The translations under genes and the position numbers were made by a program. Below, in pieces: positions 43,381 through 53,231 of a stretch of DNA of 64,000 nt. Position 1 is the stretch's first letter. Every line of letters begins with the position of its first letter. This DNA is from Chitinophaga sp. CF418. Lineage in GTDB: Bacteria; Bacteroidota; Bacteroidia; Chitinophagales; Chitinophagaceae. The notes beneath the pieces are model-generated. The model did no database searches. It was given only the letters and a program-made list of their open reading frames with translations, and had not been told where the DNA came from. Location: positions 62,001-126,000 of the forward strand of contig NZ_FRCN01000020.1 in assembly GCF_900142925.1 (NCBI RefSeq). The letters run 5' to 3'.

Positions 43381-46300
43381 TTAAAAAGTGAGTTGCGTGC
43401 CTATAGTGAATGTTCGTAATGCCCCTAAACTTCCGGCGCTCTGTGTTTCTGGATCTACACCTCCAAAATAATTGGTGATCGTTAATAGGTTCTGGCCTTG
43501 CACAAATATTCTGGCATTGGAAATATGTGCCTTTTTAATAAACCCGGCGTTGAACCTGTACGATAAGGAGACGTTTTTCAGGCGTACATAAGTGGCATCA
43601 CCATATGCCGCATCGCTACTTCCTGCAGCATTGAGCGGGTCGAAATATTCAGCAAAATTTGTTGTCACTTTTTGAATTTCTGCCACATCACCAGCTTTAC
43701 GCCAGCGATTCAAGACAATCTTTGGCTGCTGACCAATGTTTGCCCCTGGATAGTTACCAAACCTAGCTATGGCTGCCTTTTGCTTCGAAAACTGAAAAAA
43801 CATATCCAGATCGAATCCCTTAAATGAAACGGTATTGCTAAAGCCACCATACCATTTTGGATCTAGGTTAAGAAACCTAATTTTATCTGTTGGATCTACA
43901 GGGGCAGAAGTTAATTCGCCTTTAACAGTAACAAACTCATAAAGACCTGTTATCGGATTCACGCCTTCATATTGAAATACCTTAACAATACCAATCGATT
44001 CGCCTATAATAAATCTGTTGTTATCGCTGCTTTCAGCTAGTCCATCATAACGTATCAGCTTATTTTGGGGAATGGTGATGTTGGCAGATCCCGACCATGT
44101 AAAATTGCTCCCTTTAACTGGTGTGTAATCCAGTGTAAATTCCCAGCCAGTATTTTGAACTAAAGCAGGCAAGTTTCTGCGGATACCGTTAAATCCAGTA
44201 ACGAGACTCAAATTTTTCCCAAGAAGTTGATTTGAAGATCTGTTCCTAAAATAATCGGCCCTTATCATTATCCTGCTGTCAAAGAAACCAAGATCAACAC
44301 CAAAATTCAGTTTCCTGGTTTCCTCCCATTGCAAGAACGGATTTGCTAGGCCTCTCGGATTAAGACCTACTACGCCTTGATAAGGAACAGGTACGCTGTA
44401 ATTTCCATACAAGCTGTAAAAACTATAATCACCTATCTGATCGTTTCCGGTTGTACCGTATGTCGCACGCAATTTGCCAAAGTTGGCTAGTGGAAGTAGT
44501 TTCTTAAAAAGATCTTCTTCCGAGAAGATCCACGCACCTCCTACACTATAAAAATTATGAAACAGGTTTTCCGAGCCAAACCTACTGCTGCCGTCTCTTC
44601 GAGCACTGAAGTTTAATATATAACGGTCTTTATATCGGTAGCTTAAACGGCCAAATATTGCGCTATACTTGTATTTTGCTTGTGTGGAATTGATTATGGT
44701 TTTTGTCCCGGCGGCGTTTAGATCTGGAAGCTGTGCGTCGCTGTTGTAGTTCATACCTTCCTGCATCAGTACATAGTTGTCGGTATTTTGAAAAGTTGAA
44801 CCAATAATGCCATCAATAGTTCCAAAAGAATAGGATTTATAAAAGGTAAGCTGAGGCTCTATAATCCATGTAGTAACGCTTTTATTTCCATATTTCCCAT
44901 TTCCATTAAAAAATGGGCGTTGATCAGGACTAACTGCAATCTTTGGTATGGTAGCCAATTCATTATTTTCAAGCCTGTTGTAGCCAAAGCTGGATTTTAG
45001 GGCTAGACCTGGCAAAAGCTCATACGATAGGTTTGAATTGGCTACTAAATTGTTGCTCTTGTCCCGGTATGTCTGCAGCAGACCTGAAACCGGGTTATCC
45101 CAAAATCTAGATGTGATGTTGTCAACCGGATCGATATCCCAGTTTACTGTACCATCGGGATTATACAGTTTAGGCGCATTAGGTGCTAGCATAACAGCGT
45201 TGGTTGTCAGGTCTGCTTGCGGAAGTCTATTCAATCCGGACAGATAATTGCCGGATATAAAGTATCTAAACTTTCCATTGGGAGAAATATTATTGATATT
45301 AAAGTTTACAGTACCTCTTATGTTAGAGAAATCACCACTGAAAACTGTTGTTTCACGAATGTATCCAGCACCTACTAAAAATTGCGTGCGGTCTGTGCCA
45401 CCACTAATGGATGCTTGCAAATTTTGAAATTGTGCAGTACCCCCGATCAGTTCTTTTTGCCAGTCGTTGTCCCGGTTTAAGTCCCAGGCCCCGTTTACAT
45501 CATAGTCAATAACATCAGGAGTAGCATTGTCATTATTTCTGAATGCCTCCCTTCTCATTTCCAGATACTCAGCACTATTCAGCAATTTTTGCTTTTTAGC
45601 CACTTTTGACCAACCGGTCTGCATATTCAGATTGACCTTTGTCTGGCCTGGTTTGCCTTTCTTGGTGGTGATCAAAATTGCGCCATTGGCAGCACGGGAA
45701 CCATAAATAGCGGTCGCATCTGCATCTTTAAGTATAGTGATACTCTCTATGTCAGAGGGACTGATAAAATTCAGGTTGCTTGTCGGCCCCAATAATACAC
45801 CAACATTCAGCGAACGAATAGAATTGGGCGTGTACGGTACTCCATCAATCACATAGAAAGGTGTATTACCTGAAGATATACTGTTTTTTCCCTGTACCGT
45901 CACATTGATGGAACCTGTGCTTAACCCTGATGATTGTTGGATAAACAGACCAGGCGTACGCCCTTGCAAGGCCATTAGCGCGTTAGTAACAGGCTGGCGT
46001 GAAATCACTTCGCCACTGACAGAACCAATATTGCTTGTGGCGAACTTCTTTTCTACTTCACCATAAGCAATAATCTGCACCTCTTTTAACGCTGCATTTA
46101 CCTCTAATAAGACTATCGGTGCAATCAGATTACTTTTATAGTTAACCTGCCTGGTTTCCCGGCCTATCATCGTTATAACCAATGTTCCGTTTGCCGGAGC
46201 TCCGGTTATCTTGAATCGGCCATTGGCATCTGTTACAGCACCCAGGCTGCCATCTTTAACGGAAACGGTTGCTCCCGCAAGTGGCTTACCGTCTTTATCG

Positions 46301-46737
46301 GTAACCTGCCCAGTTACTTCTCCGTCCTTTTCTATTTTTACAGGAGTGATAGCAGCTGTTTCAGTCTGTTTACGAGTGATCTTGATCACTTTTCCATCAA
46401 TCTTATAATTGAACGGCTGGTTGGAGAACAGACTTTGTAAAGTTTCTTCGATAGTAGCGTTTTTGAGGTTTAGTGTAACAGGCTTTGCGTATTTAACCTC
46501 GGCCCCATCCATGCTATAGCCGTAGCCGGTTTGCATTTGAATAGACCGCAAAACCTTTGTTATAGGTGCATTTTTAAAATTGAGCGTAACTTGTTGCGCG
46601 AGGGCCAGTGCCGATGCCTGAAACGTGATAAGTAGTATAAGTATCAATTTCATTACCCTGGTACATTGATGTATTGAATATCGGCATTTTCGCATAATTA
46701 TGCGCATAGCACTGGCTGTATGAATTAAATAATTCAT
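43381..46737 (-). CDS. SusC/RagA family TonB-linked outer-membrane transporter, locus 2
   Basis: An 1118-residue protein: a long N-terminus with later Met choices (Met15 at 46695), a hydrophobic signal (LILILLITFQASALALAQ), an STN domain (KNAPITKVLRSIQMQTGYGY), a CarboxypepD-like domain and plug/barrel signatures (FYVIDGVPY, ITILKDADATAIYGSRAANGA). The ATG at 46737 directly follows an AACCAACCAAC-type leader. It pairs with SusD and should signal through FecR by the STN domain. It differs clearly in sequence from locus 1. Confidence 0.92.
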   Translation of the reverse strand: MNYLIHTASAMRIIMRKCRYSIHQCTRVMKLILILLITFQASALALAQQVTLNFKNAPITKVLRSIQMQTGYGYSMDGAEVKYAKPVTLNLKNATIEETLQSLFSNQPFNYKIDGKVIKITRKQTETAAITPVKIEKDGEVTGQVTDKDGKPLAGATVSVKDGSLGAVTDANGRFKITGAPANGTLVITMIGRETRQVNYKSNLIAPIVLLEVNAALKEVQIIAYGEVEKKFATSNIGSVSGEVISRQPVTNALMALQGRTPGLFIQQSSGLSTGSINVTVQGKNSISSGNTPFYVIDGVPYTPNSIRSLNVGVLLGPTSNLNFISPSDIESITILKDADATAIYGSRAANGAILITTKKGKPGQTKVNLNMQTGWSKVAKKQKLLNSAEYLEMRREAFRNNDNATPDVIDYDVNGAWDLNRDNDWQKELIGGTAQFQNLQASISGGTDRTQFLVGAGYIRETTVFSGDFSNIRGTVNFNINNISPNGKFRYFISGNYLSGLNRLPQADLTTNAVMLAPNAPKLYNPDGTVNWDIDPVDNITSRFWDNPVSGLLQTYRDKSNNLVANSNLSYELLPGLALKSSFGYNRLENNELATIPKIAVSPDQRPFFNGNGKYGNKSVTTWIIEPQLTFYKSYSFGTIDGIIGSTFQNTDNYVLMQEGMNYNSDAQLPDLNAAGTKTIINSTQAKYKYSAIFGRLSYRYKDRYILNFSARRDGSSRFGSENLFHNFYSVGGAWIFSEEDLFKKLLPLANFGKLRATYGTTGNDQIGDYSFYSLYGNYSVPVPYQGVVGLNPRGLANPFLQWEETRKLNFGVDLGFFDSRIMIRADYFRNRSSNQLLGKNLSLVTGFNGIRRNLPALVQNTGWEFTLDYTPVKGSNFTWSGSANITIPQNKLIRYDGLAESSDNNRFIIGESIGIVKVFQYEGVNPITGLYEFVTVKGELTSAPVDPTDKIRFLNLDPKWYGGFSNTVSFKGFDLDMFFQFSKQKAAIARFGNYPGANIGQQPKIVLNRWRKAGDVAEIQKVTTNFAEYFDPLNAAGSSDAAYGDATYVRLKNVSLSYRFNAGFIKKAHISNARIFVQGQNLLTITNYFGGVDPETQSAGSLGALRTFTIGTQLTF

Positions 46738-46750
46738 ATGTTTGTGATTT

Positions 46751-46844
46751 AGTTGTTGGTTGGTTAGTATTTAGCTGTCTTGAACGGTAAAATAACTGCA
46801 AACAACTTTTGCCGATCCTGATGCAACAGGGTCGGTTTGTTTTT
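46751..46844 (+). ncRNA. Candidate antisense RNA upstream of susC (DonS-like), locus 2
   Basis: A perfect Bacteroidota -7 element TATGTTTG lies at 46737-46744 on the plus strand, so transcription would start near 46751. A terminator follows: 9-bp stem 46812-46820 / 46827-46835 with one G-U pair and TTTGTTTTT. The predicted ~90-nt RNA is antisense to the susC leader, the place and size of DonS-type PUL antisense RNAs in Bacteroides. No clear -33 TTTG is seen, and expression is not shown. Confidence 0.45.
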
Positions 46845-46875
46845 ATAGGTTATTTACCAAATTTTGGTTGTTGTA

Positions 46876-48021
46876 TTATTGTCCCTTTTTACGTACGTAT
46901 TCTAGCCTCCTTTCGTTATTGATTTTGTATTCGTAATCATTACTGAATTGTATAGCATCTAAAACCTGTGCTAAAGTAAGCTTGCGCGATAATACGGCCT
47001 GCAGTTGCACATTGGGCAAACTTTGATAGTTAACCTCAATATCATACCACCTGGCTATTTGCTGCATTGCTTCCTTTATAGGGGTGTTTGAAAAAATAAA
47101 CATTCCATCAATCCATGCTATTTCATCAGAGGCTATTACTTCCTTTACATTAAATCCGCGTGATATAAGCTCGGCTTGTTGCCCCGGGTTTAATGGTTGG
47201 CTTTCGCCTGTAGAGGGTTGGGTTAATTTTATGCGGCCTTGCGTAAGTGTAGTTTTAGTGGGTTGCTGCGGGTATGCGCTTACATTAAAATGGGTACCAA
47301 GAACAGCAACCTGCTGGTCGGCTGTATTTACCCGGAAGGGATGACGGGGATCGTGCGCTACTTCAAAATAAGCTTCCCCTATAAGGGTTATTTCTCGTGT
47401 ACTGCCAACAAAACGGGAAGGGAATGTAATTTGGGTTAATGCGTTTAGGATAACGTTAGTCCCATCGGGTAATTGCAGTTTATACTGCCCCCCGGTTGGC
47501 GTGTTGATTGTGTTGGAACTGTTTGTCTCTCTGTTGGCTCCTTCCGTTTTGCGGTTTTGATACTTAAAGGTAACGATACCGCTAGCGGTATCGTTAGAGA
47601 TCAGTACGCCCAAAGCCGGGTCGATGGCAATCGTGTCGTTCTGGGCGTTTAAACTGACCTTTTTACCGTTTGCCAGGGTGAGTGTTGCCTTATTACCACC
47701 CGGCAAAATTTCTTGAGCGGTTAATGTTTTATGAATGGAATTATTGTTATGATTAATATAAAACCAGGTAATACCCCCAATAACTATTAAGGCTGCGGCT
47801 GCGTAACGAACAACAGCGAATAGCTTAACCACAGGTTTATGCCTTACGCCAATGCTCTGCCAAATGCGGTTGCGTGCGGCAACAATATCTGTAAGGTCTG
47901 CCTCGGCAGTTGCTTTAGCTGTATACTGGTTAAACCAGGCTTCAACCGCTGCAGCTTCTTCAGGGCTACTTTCGCCTTTGCTGTACCTCTCCAGCATTAA
48001 TATGATTTCGTTATCAGTCAT
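46876..48021 (-). CDS. FecR-family anti-sigma factor, locus 2
   Basis: A 381-residue protein with an N-terminal cytoplasmic helix bundle (EIILMLERYSKGESSPEEAA), a transmembrane helix (~75-95), the FecR beta domain (GTHFNVSAYPQQPTKTTLTQGRIKL) and the DUF4974-like C-terminus (PIKEAMQQIARWYDIEVNY). It follows the sigma gene and precedes susC, so it should relay the SusC signal to the sigma factor. Confidence 0.92.
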   Translation of the reverse strand: MTDNEIILMLERYSKGESSPEEAAAVEAWFNQYTAKATAEADLTDIVAARNRIWQSIGVRHKPVVKLFAVVRYAAAALIVIGGITWFYINHNNNSIHKTLTAQEILPGGNKATLTLANGKKVSLNAQNDTIAIDPALGVLISNDTASGIVTFKYQNRKTEGANRETNSSNTINTPTGGQYKLQLPDGTNVILNALTQITFPSRFVGSTREITLIGEAYFEVAHDPRHPFRVNTADQQVAVLGTHFNVSAYPQQPTKTTLTQGRIKLTQPSTGESQPLNPGQQAELISRGFNVKEVIASDEIAWIDGMFIFSNTPIKEAMQQIARWYDIEVNYQSLPNVQLQAVLSRKLTLAQVLDAIQFSNDYEYKINNERRLEYVRKKGQ

Positions 48022-48045
48022 TTCTAAAAACTATGGGGTGGTTAA

Positions 48046-48078
48046 ATAGATACACGAATGGGGACAAGAAAAGTGGTA
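48046..48078 (-). promoter_or_regulatory. Bipartite motif, copy C (between sigma and FecR, locus 2)
   Basis: Plus-strand blocks ATAGATACACG (from 48046) and AAGTGGTA (48071-48078) resemble the locus 1 copies at 37283 and 38120. On the minus strand it reads CCACTT followed 18 bases later by TATCTA, a possible ECF-type promoter of fecR. Confidence 0.45.
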
Positions 48079-48149
48079 CTCTATGTTAAATTTATTTTAA
48101 ATCTATTTAACATGGTCTTAACTTATATAGAACATAATTGGAAACTGGG

Positions 48150-48752
48150 TTATAGGCTGCGGTTAATCCAAACAGTAATGATGATGATATTGAGCCAAAA
48201 CTTGCGGCCTAAACCGCTACGCAGCTTGTGTATACCGCGGTACAGCTGCTTTTTTACAGATTCTTCAGTAATGTTAAGTTGTTCGGCAATTTCTACATTA
48301 CTCATGAACTTTTTCTTGCTCATTTCATAGATCTTGCGCATTTGGGGCGGCAGGCTATTAATCTCTTCTTCGATTAACCGTTCTAGTTCGTTGTAGTGTA
48401 CCTGGTTGTCGGTATCATAAACACCTTTCTCATAATATTCGCGGAAACTACCAATAACTTCTTCCTTGCGTTTACCGCGCCGGAACAGATCAATAATGGT
48501 TCTACGTAGTGATTCGTAAAGGTAAGGCACCAAAGACTGTTCTGCATGAACACTGGGCAGTTTCTGGAATAGCTTCATGAATGCTTCCTGTACTACATCT
48601 TCTGCTTCTTCTTTGGTATTGAGCCGTTTTTTAGCAAATAGATACAATTTTAGCCAGTGGCGGTTGTAGAATTCTTCAAAGGCATGGGTATCGTTCTGAA
48701 CTACCAATTCGGAGAGCTGAATATCATTATATTGTTTATACCGTGAACTCAT
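48150..48752 (-). CDS. ECF RNA polymerase sigma factor, locus 2
   Basis: A 200-residue sigma-70 family protein: region 2 (FEEFYNRHWLKLYLFAKKRL, AEDVVQEAFMKLFQ) and region 4 (EINSLPPQMRKIYEMSKKKF, IAEQLNITEESVKKQLYRG). A short hydrophobic C-terminal tail (LNIIIITVW) is present, as in locus 1. It starts the locus 2 transcript; 750 bases without a gene lie upstream. Confidence 0.93.
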   Translation of the reverse strand: MSSRYKQYNDIQLSELVVQNDTHAFEEFYNRHWLKLYLFAKKRLNTKEEAEDVVQEAFMKLFQKLPSVHAEQSLVPYLYESLRRTIIDLFRRGKRKEEVIGSFREYYEKGVYDTDNQVHYNELERLIEEEINSLPPQMRKIYEMSKKKFMSNVEIAEQLNITEESVKKQLYRGIHKLRSGLGRKFWLNIIIITVWINRSL

Positions 48753-49534
48753 TTGAAATACACCCTCGTAGTGTTGATCGTAAATATTATAATTTGCCTT
48801 TATATTTTAACTCTAAGTTATAAAGTTAATTGTTGATTTACAACTTATGCATAGTTAAAATGATGATACGACAATCAATAAGATAATAGCTGTATTTGCA
48901 CTCTTTTGCAAATCTCCAGCAATCCGTTGACTAAAAAGACAACCGAGAAGTTAATGCGTTGTTAATGCAGTGCATTTACGTTCTATAAGAGAAAGGTTTT
49001 TAGGGCTGGAATTGGCTTAGCTATTGTAATGAACAAAATGCCTTGAAAAAAAAGTTACAGATTAAATAAATAGGCAGGTTAATGTCACGTGTTTTATAAG
49101 GTTATTACAAACCTCTAGAGTTGGGGACTGGCTCTAGCAAAGCAAGCGGGTGTACAACGCTTGTCTTATTATCTTTTCCACTAAACAATTTCTTGTATGA
49201 CAGTTATTTTCGCTAAGGGCGATTATAGTGTATCGTTCACTATATCGCCCATCTTGCCAATTTGTTGGATGATAGTTCATTTGATCGCGTCCTGAAACAT
49301 GAACCAAGGCGGAGCAGATGGCTTCGCCTTGGTTAAATTGTTTTACCAACAATAAAAATGTTGTCGATCCTTTATTTCAGGCGATTAACAAGGCATTAAC
49401 CAGGGGGCTTTTTAAATTTGGTACATTCCCTCTCTTTGTTGACTTGCTAATAAGATAATGTTCTTATAGCTTATGAGCACGATGCAAATAAACTACTTGG
49501 TTTGTTTGGAGAAAGTTTAAAAATTACAGATGAG
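48753..49534. other. Long intergenic region, no supported gene
   Basis: About 780 bases, AT-rich, between the divergent sigma and 49535 genes. A 72-codon minus-strand frame (49134-49352) has no recognisable feature. No hairpin or repeat stood out. It should hold both promoters. Confidence 0.4.
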
Positions 49535-50404
49535 ATGAAATTTTTTGAGCAAGAACTTAATTTTACTCTTCTTAAGGAAAACACAAAGGCGCTTATTGTG
49601 GTCCCCACGGTAGTTGGTGGTATATGGCAAATGATGGAGCTGCTAAGTATTGGTACATCCTTTTTAAGATTTTTTTCTATTACACAATTAGTATCTGATG
49701 GATTGCTGATCTTATTTATACTTTCACTATGTGGATTTATATGTTGGTTGCTATACTTGTCCTATTTGATTTTATCCTATGATAATTCTATGCTTGACGG
49801 CACTAAATTTCCAGAAATTGTAGCGATACTAAATGGCGATAAAACAGAAAATAAGATATTTTACGTATCTAGAATTCGGCAGACACTTAGAGTGAAAATA
49901 TATTCTTATTTGAAACTGGCTGCTCTGATAGGGCTTATTATCTTTGCGTTTTATTGCCTTATATGGCCAATAATGTCGAGGAATATTTCCGGAAAGACGC
50001 TAACTGCGATAGATTATGTGGTTTGGGTGACGGGCTTGGGATTGATCAGCGTAGCATTTATTGGAACAATTAATGCAGTTTTTTTTATCCAGGGATGGGC
50101 ATTGAATGTCATTAATGATTATGTAGTGGTCATCAAAGAAACACTTAAGTGCCTTGTATTGGGGGGAATTGTCGGATTTGTCATCTTCATTGCGCCGATT
50201 TTTCACGAATCTTTTTTGCTCCCAACCGATTTGAAAAACAATGATTATATTATTCAGCAAGTCCATGCCCGTAACCCTAAAGTAGAAACCTGGTATGTTG
50301 AGTACTTTAATGATAAGTATATTTTTATCAATGTCACTGATTCAATCGGTAATCGTATTGAAGTGATGCGGTTTGATATAATATTTCCTGTTGAAAAGCC
50401 TTGA
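49535..50404 (+). CDS. Membrane protein, unknown function
   Basis: A 289-residue protein (ATG 49535; a TTG at 49502 is alternative) with a short helical N-terminus, four transmembrane helices (~20-45, ~50-75, ~130-155, ~165-190 and a further one near 225-245) and a soluble C-terminal end (NPKVETWYVEYFNDKYIFIN). No known domain. Codon use and A/T content fit neighbours. It may be an accessory gene of the region; function cannot be inferred. Confidence 0.6.
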   Translation: MKFFEQELNFTLLKENTKALIVVPTVVGGIWQMMELLSIGTSFLRFFSITQLVSDGLLILFILSLCGFICWLLYLSYLILSYDNSMLDGTKFPEIVAILNGDKTENKIFYVSRIRQTLRVKIYSYLKLAALIGLIIFAFYCLIWPIMSRNISGKTLTAIDYVVWVTGLGLISVAFIGTINAVFFIQGWALNVINDYVVVIKETLKCLVLGGIVGFVIFIAPIFHESFLLPTDLKNNDYIIQQVHARNPKVETWYVEYFNDKYIFINVTDSIGNRIEVMRFDIIFPVEKP

Positions 50405-50624
50405 GAATAATAACCGTACTTTTGGGGATTACCAGATTAGGTGATCTGCGTACGGCTCCCCGTAGTAATCGAGAAAGTCTCTATCCTTGATGTATTCCTG
50501 CGTATTGATGTTTAAGGTATAAATGGCTGATGTTGCTGTCCAGGGAACTGTAAGGATTTCCTTTAAATTGCCTGGCATACGGCAACGGTTATTGCTTTCT
50601 AATTGTTCAATTCAGAATACGATT

Positions 50625-50990
50625 ATGTTTAAAAGTCCGTTTTCTTTTAAAGACAGAATTGGCAGGCCTGAGTATGCCATTACTTGGTTGGTTTTTATGG
50701 CTATTAACCTTATAATGTCAAGAGTTGGTATTGATCCCGGCTCTTTATGGGCGGTTAGTCATATTATCCCTTGCTACTGGCTTTTACTGGCACAGGGGGC
50801 CAAACGCTGCCACGACTTTGAGAAAAGTGGCTGGTGGCAGCTTATTCCTTTTTACGTGCTTAAAATGCTGTCTCAAGAGGGATTTCCGACTGCTAATAAA
50901 TACGGGATGCCGAATTCTCAACCGAAGAATGGTCCGGTAGTTTCGTTAAATGAGGAAATAGATTCCATAGGAAAAAAAGACATTAGATAG
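50625..50990 (+). CDS. DUF805 family membrane protein
   Basis: A 121-residue protein started at the ATG 50625, giving MFKSPFSFKDRIGRPEYAIT. An earlier in-frame ATG (50523) adds a 34-residue segment unlike the family. It has two or three transmembrane helices and the DUF805 landmarks RIGRPEY, AQGAKRCHDFEKSGWWQLIPF and NKYG. Function of the family is unknown; it is a common small inner-membrane protein. Confidence 0.8.
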   Translation: MFKSPFSFKDRIGRPEYAITWLVFMAINLIMSRVGIDPGSLWAVSHIIPCYWLLLAQGAKRCHDFEKSGWWQLIPFYVLKMLSQEGFPTANKYGMPNSQPKNGPVVSLNEEIDSIGKKDIR

Positions 50991-51061
50991 TATCTCCATT
51001 TCACTTTCCAGCTAGTAATATCCTGTCTTTGATAAGAAACTGTTTCACATATGGGCCAGTA

Positions 51062-51496
51062 TCACCAAATGATATCTTCTGTGTATTCGCGCTCCCTGTA
51101 CTCTGGAAAGTCTTTCATCTTCTCAAACAGTCTGGTTTGAACATCAAAACTCCAAATTGCTGAATCTTCGGTCCAAGGGTCGGTTAGAATTAACACTTTA
51201 CCTGGGTTATCGAGCTTCATTTGATGTGCATTGTTGAACGACAAAGGTATTACTTCATCATTGCGCCATAGCACAAAAAGGTCCGTTCCCGCTATTGTTG
51301 CCCATTGGTTTTGCGGATCTATGATACCGCAGGTGGGATCACCGTAAAACCAACCGAGTGCGTAGGCCAGTTTATTTACTTTATTAAGCAGGAATCCTTT
51401 CTCGTGTTGGTGCACCAGCTGCAGCTTGTCAGTCTCTGCAATGATCCGATATTCGCCTGTTTGGATTAGCAAGAATAGTTCGCGATCTATTTCCAT
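51062..51496 (-). CDS. Hypothetical soluble protein (duplicated nearby)
   Basis: A 144-residue soluble protein with no signal or membrane segment, containing IIAETDKLQLVHQHEKGFLL and LGWFYGDPTCGIIDPQNQW. A diverged, truncated copy lies at 53232-53480. I recognise no family. The acidic, aromatic composition resembles immunity-like or SUKH-like proteins, but that is a weak impression. Confidence 0.6.
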   Translation of the reverse strand: MEIDRELFLLIQTGEYRIIAETDKLQLVHQHEKGFLLNKVNKLAYALGWFYGDPTCGIIDPQNQWATIAGTDLFVLWRNDEVIPLSFNNAHQMKLDNPGKVLILTDPWTEDSAIWSFDVQTRLFEKMKDFPEYREREYTEDIIW

Positions 51497-51616
51497 GCCT
51501 TGTCGCTTTATGTAAAGTTACGGGAAATGGTATTATTCGATTCCGTAAGTGCCAAAATAATGATATATACACAATTTGTCTTAAGGGCATGAAAACATTT
51601 GACGTGGGTGATCAAT

Positions 51617-52033
51617 TTATTGTTGATCAATAATAGCTTGTATGCTTACCTGATGTTCTGCCGAGATTCTATCCATAAGCAGGGTATCTACTTTGGAATC
51701 GGTCATGAACAGCGATAGCACTTCTCTGCCATTAAGGCTATCGACCTTCCCATATATTGAGAATTCTTCATAGGACTTCAGCAATACCTTTCTTTGATAT
51801 TCTTTCATTTCGGCACGTTTTAAGGCCCCGGTAAATCTCCCTACTGCCAAGGACAAGATGCAACTCGAAGAAGTGACCATAAGTAAAGGACCAAACCACT
51901 TACCAAGAGTAACTACCAACCATTCCAGTATGCTTTTCGGCATATTTTCTTTTCCCATTTTCATTCCCGTGAGGAAAGCGACTGTACCATAAATCAATAC
52001 CAGAAAGAGGGGAATAAAGAAAATATCGAACAT
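51617..52033 (-). CDS. Small membrane protein, unknown function
   Basis: A 138-residue protein with one N-terminal transmembrane helix (~5-24), a second around 40-62 (VVTLGKWFGPLLMVTSSSCI) and a charged helical C-terminal domain. No motif recognised. It is separated by 72 bases from the next small membrane gene upstream, possibly in one transcript with it. Confidence 0.55.
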   Translation of the reverse strand: MFDIFFIPLFLVLIYGTVAFLTGMKMGKENMPKSILEWLVVTLGKWFGPLLMVTSSSCILSLAVGRFTGALKRAEMKEYQRKVLLKSYEEFSIYGKVDSLNGREVLSLFMTDSKVDTLLMDRISAEHQVSIQAIIDQQ

Positions 52034-52105
52034 TGATCTATAGAATAAAACAACTCCGGAACATAAGATAAGAAGAAGAATATTTATGCCGATGAGCTTG
52101 AGCCA

Positions 52106-52414
52106 TTATTTGCCTTTACGTATGGTGGTAAAGGTATTTTTAGCAATTTCCACTATAGTAAACAGGAATATAACTACAACCAGAAATATGAAGATGTAAT
52201 AGCTATTGTTTTGCAGTTCTACTCTGATCAATTGAAGCGGGATATTCAATACGTGAAAGTACCCGATCTCAAAGAAGTTGATTGCCAGCAGTGAATACAG
52301 ATACAGGAAGGGCAAGAGTAGTCCCAATTGAATGAAATCATTTTTCCGCTCTTTCGTTGGCATCTTATTCGGTTTTTTAATGTGGTATAGACTTGCAGAT
52401 CTGCTTCCTATCAT
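52106..52414 (-). CDS. Small membrane protein
   Basis: A 102-residue protein with a basic N-terminus (KKPNKMPTKERKND) and two transmembrane helices (~28-50 and ~70-92). It overlaps the preceding gene by one base (52414), so it is translationally coupled to the RteC-like protein. Function unknown. Confidence 0.55.
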   Translation of the reverse strand: MIGSRSASLYHIKKPNKMPTKERKNDFIQLGLLLPFLYLYSLLAINFFEIGYFHVLNIPLQLIRVELQNNSYYIFIFLVVVIFLFTIVEIAKNTFTTIRKGK

Positions 52415-53109
52415 TAGTATTCCTTTATTTTTTTGATTATCAACTCCAATTTAGAAATTAGAACGTTTTGATCATTGCGTTCGCATGCATATGATTTTCT
52501 GCGTGCGTTTTCCCATGAAATGTCATTTCTGTTTGGTGTAGATATCTGCGGAATCATTTCTTTAAATACTTTGCTTAAGGATTTTCCTATGATGAGTTCC
52601 GTTTCTACTCCTGCACGGATAAAAATGCCTATTTGATCTACTGATAGTGTACAAGTGACTTTATCCCTGGGAACCGGCGTGTTGTTGCCTGAACTGTTGT
52701 CTGTCTGGATCAGGGCAGAAAACCGACCTGTGATAAATGATGAAAGTTCTTCCAAACCAACAATAATTTTGTTATAAAAGGATGGTAATGCCTCATTTTG
52801 TAGGGAAAGTGTAATGGTATTTGTATGTTCTGCAGCCGTGATTAACAAGTATTCTAAAGAAGATCGGTACATTTTTATCAGTAGGCCTAAATGTTCTTTG
52901 CTCTTTAGTCGAAAGATCTGGTTGAATATGAGAAATTTAATCTTCTCAATTTCGACTGGAATTTGTGAACAAAGGAGTTCAATCTGTTGGGGCGGTATTG
53001 ATGAAAGATCAGCTTTACTGGGATTGAGTTCATTTGTTATTAAGGAGTCGATCCATTTTAGATGGTATACTTGTTTCATTGACGGAAATTTAAGAAGGCT
53101 AGATGACAC
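52414..53109 (-). CDS. Hypothetical protein with RteC-like C-terminus
   Basis: A 231-residue helical soluble protein. The C-terminal ~90 residues (LSVDQIGIFIRAGVETELII, then KEMIPQISTPNRNDISWENARRKSYACERNDQNVLISKLE) resemble the end of RteC-type regulators of Bacteroidota conjugative transposons, but the match is loose. It is coupled to the small membrane gene downstream. If RteC-like, it would suggest a relic of mobile DNA. Confidence 0.45.
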   Translation of the reverse strand: MSSSLLKFPSMKQVYHLKWIDSLITNELNPSKADLSSIPPQQIELLCSQIPVEIEKIKFLIFNQIFRLKSKEHLGLLIKMYRSSLEYLLITAAEHTNTITLSLQNEALPSFYNKIIVGLEELSSFITGRFSALIQTDNSSGNNTPVPRDKVTCTLSVDQIGIFIRAGVETELIIGKSLSKVFKEMIPQISTPNRNDISWENARRKSYACERNDQNVLISKLELIIKKIKEY

Positions 53110-53231
53110 CGTATGCCGCCTTGCATAGCCTAATAGCCATTTTCTGATTCGCAGTGTTTGTTTGGTAATGATTACCCTGCGAAGTTAAGTATCTGAATAT
53201 ATGCAGCTGTTAATGTGCTGTTAATACGCGC

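Noticed and set aside
49134-49352. 72-codon minus-strand open frame
   Set aside because: No recognisable domain, signal or neighbour relation; composition fits random A/T-rich DNA between divergent promoters.
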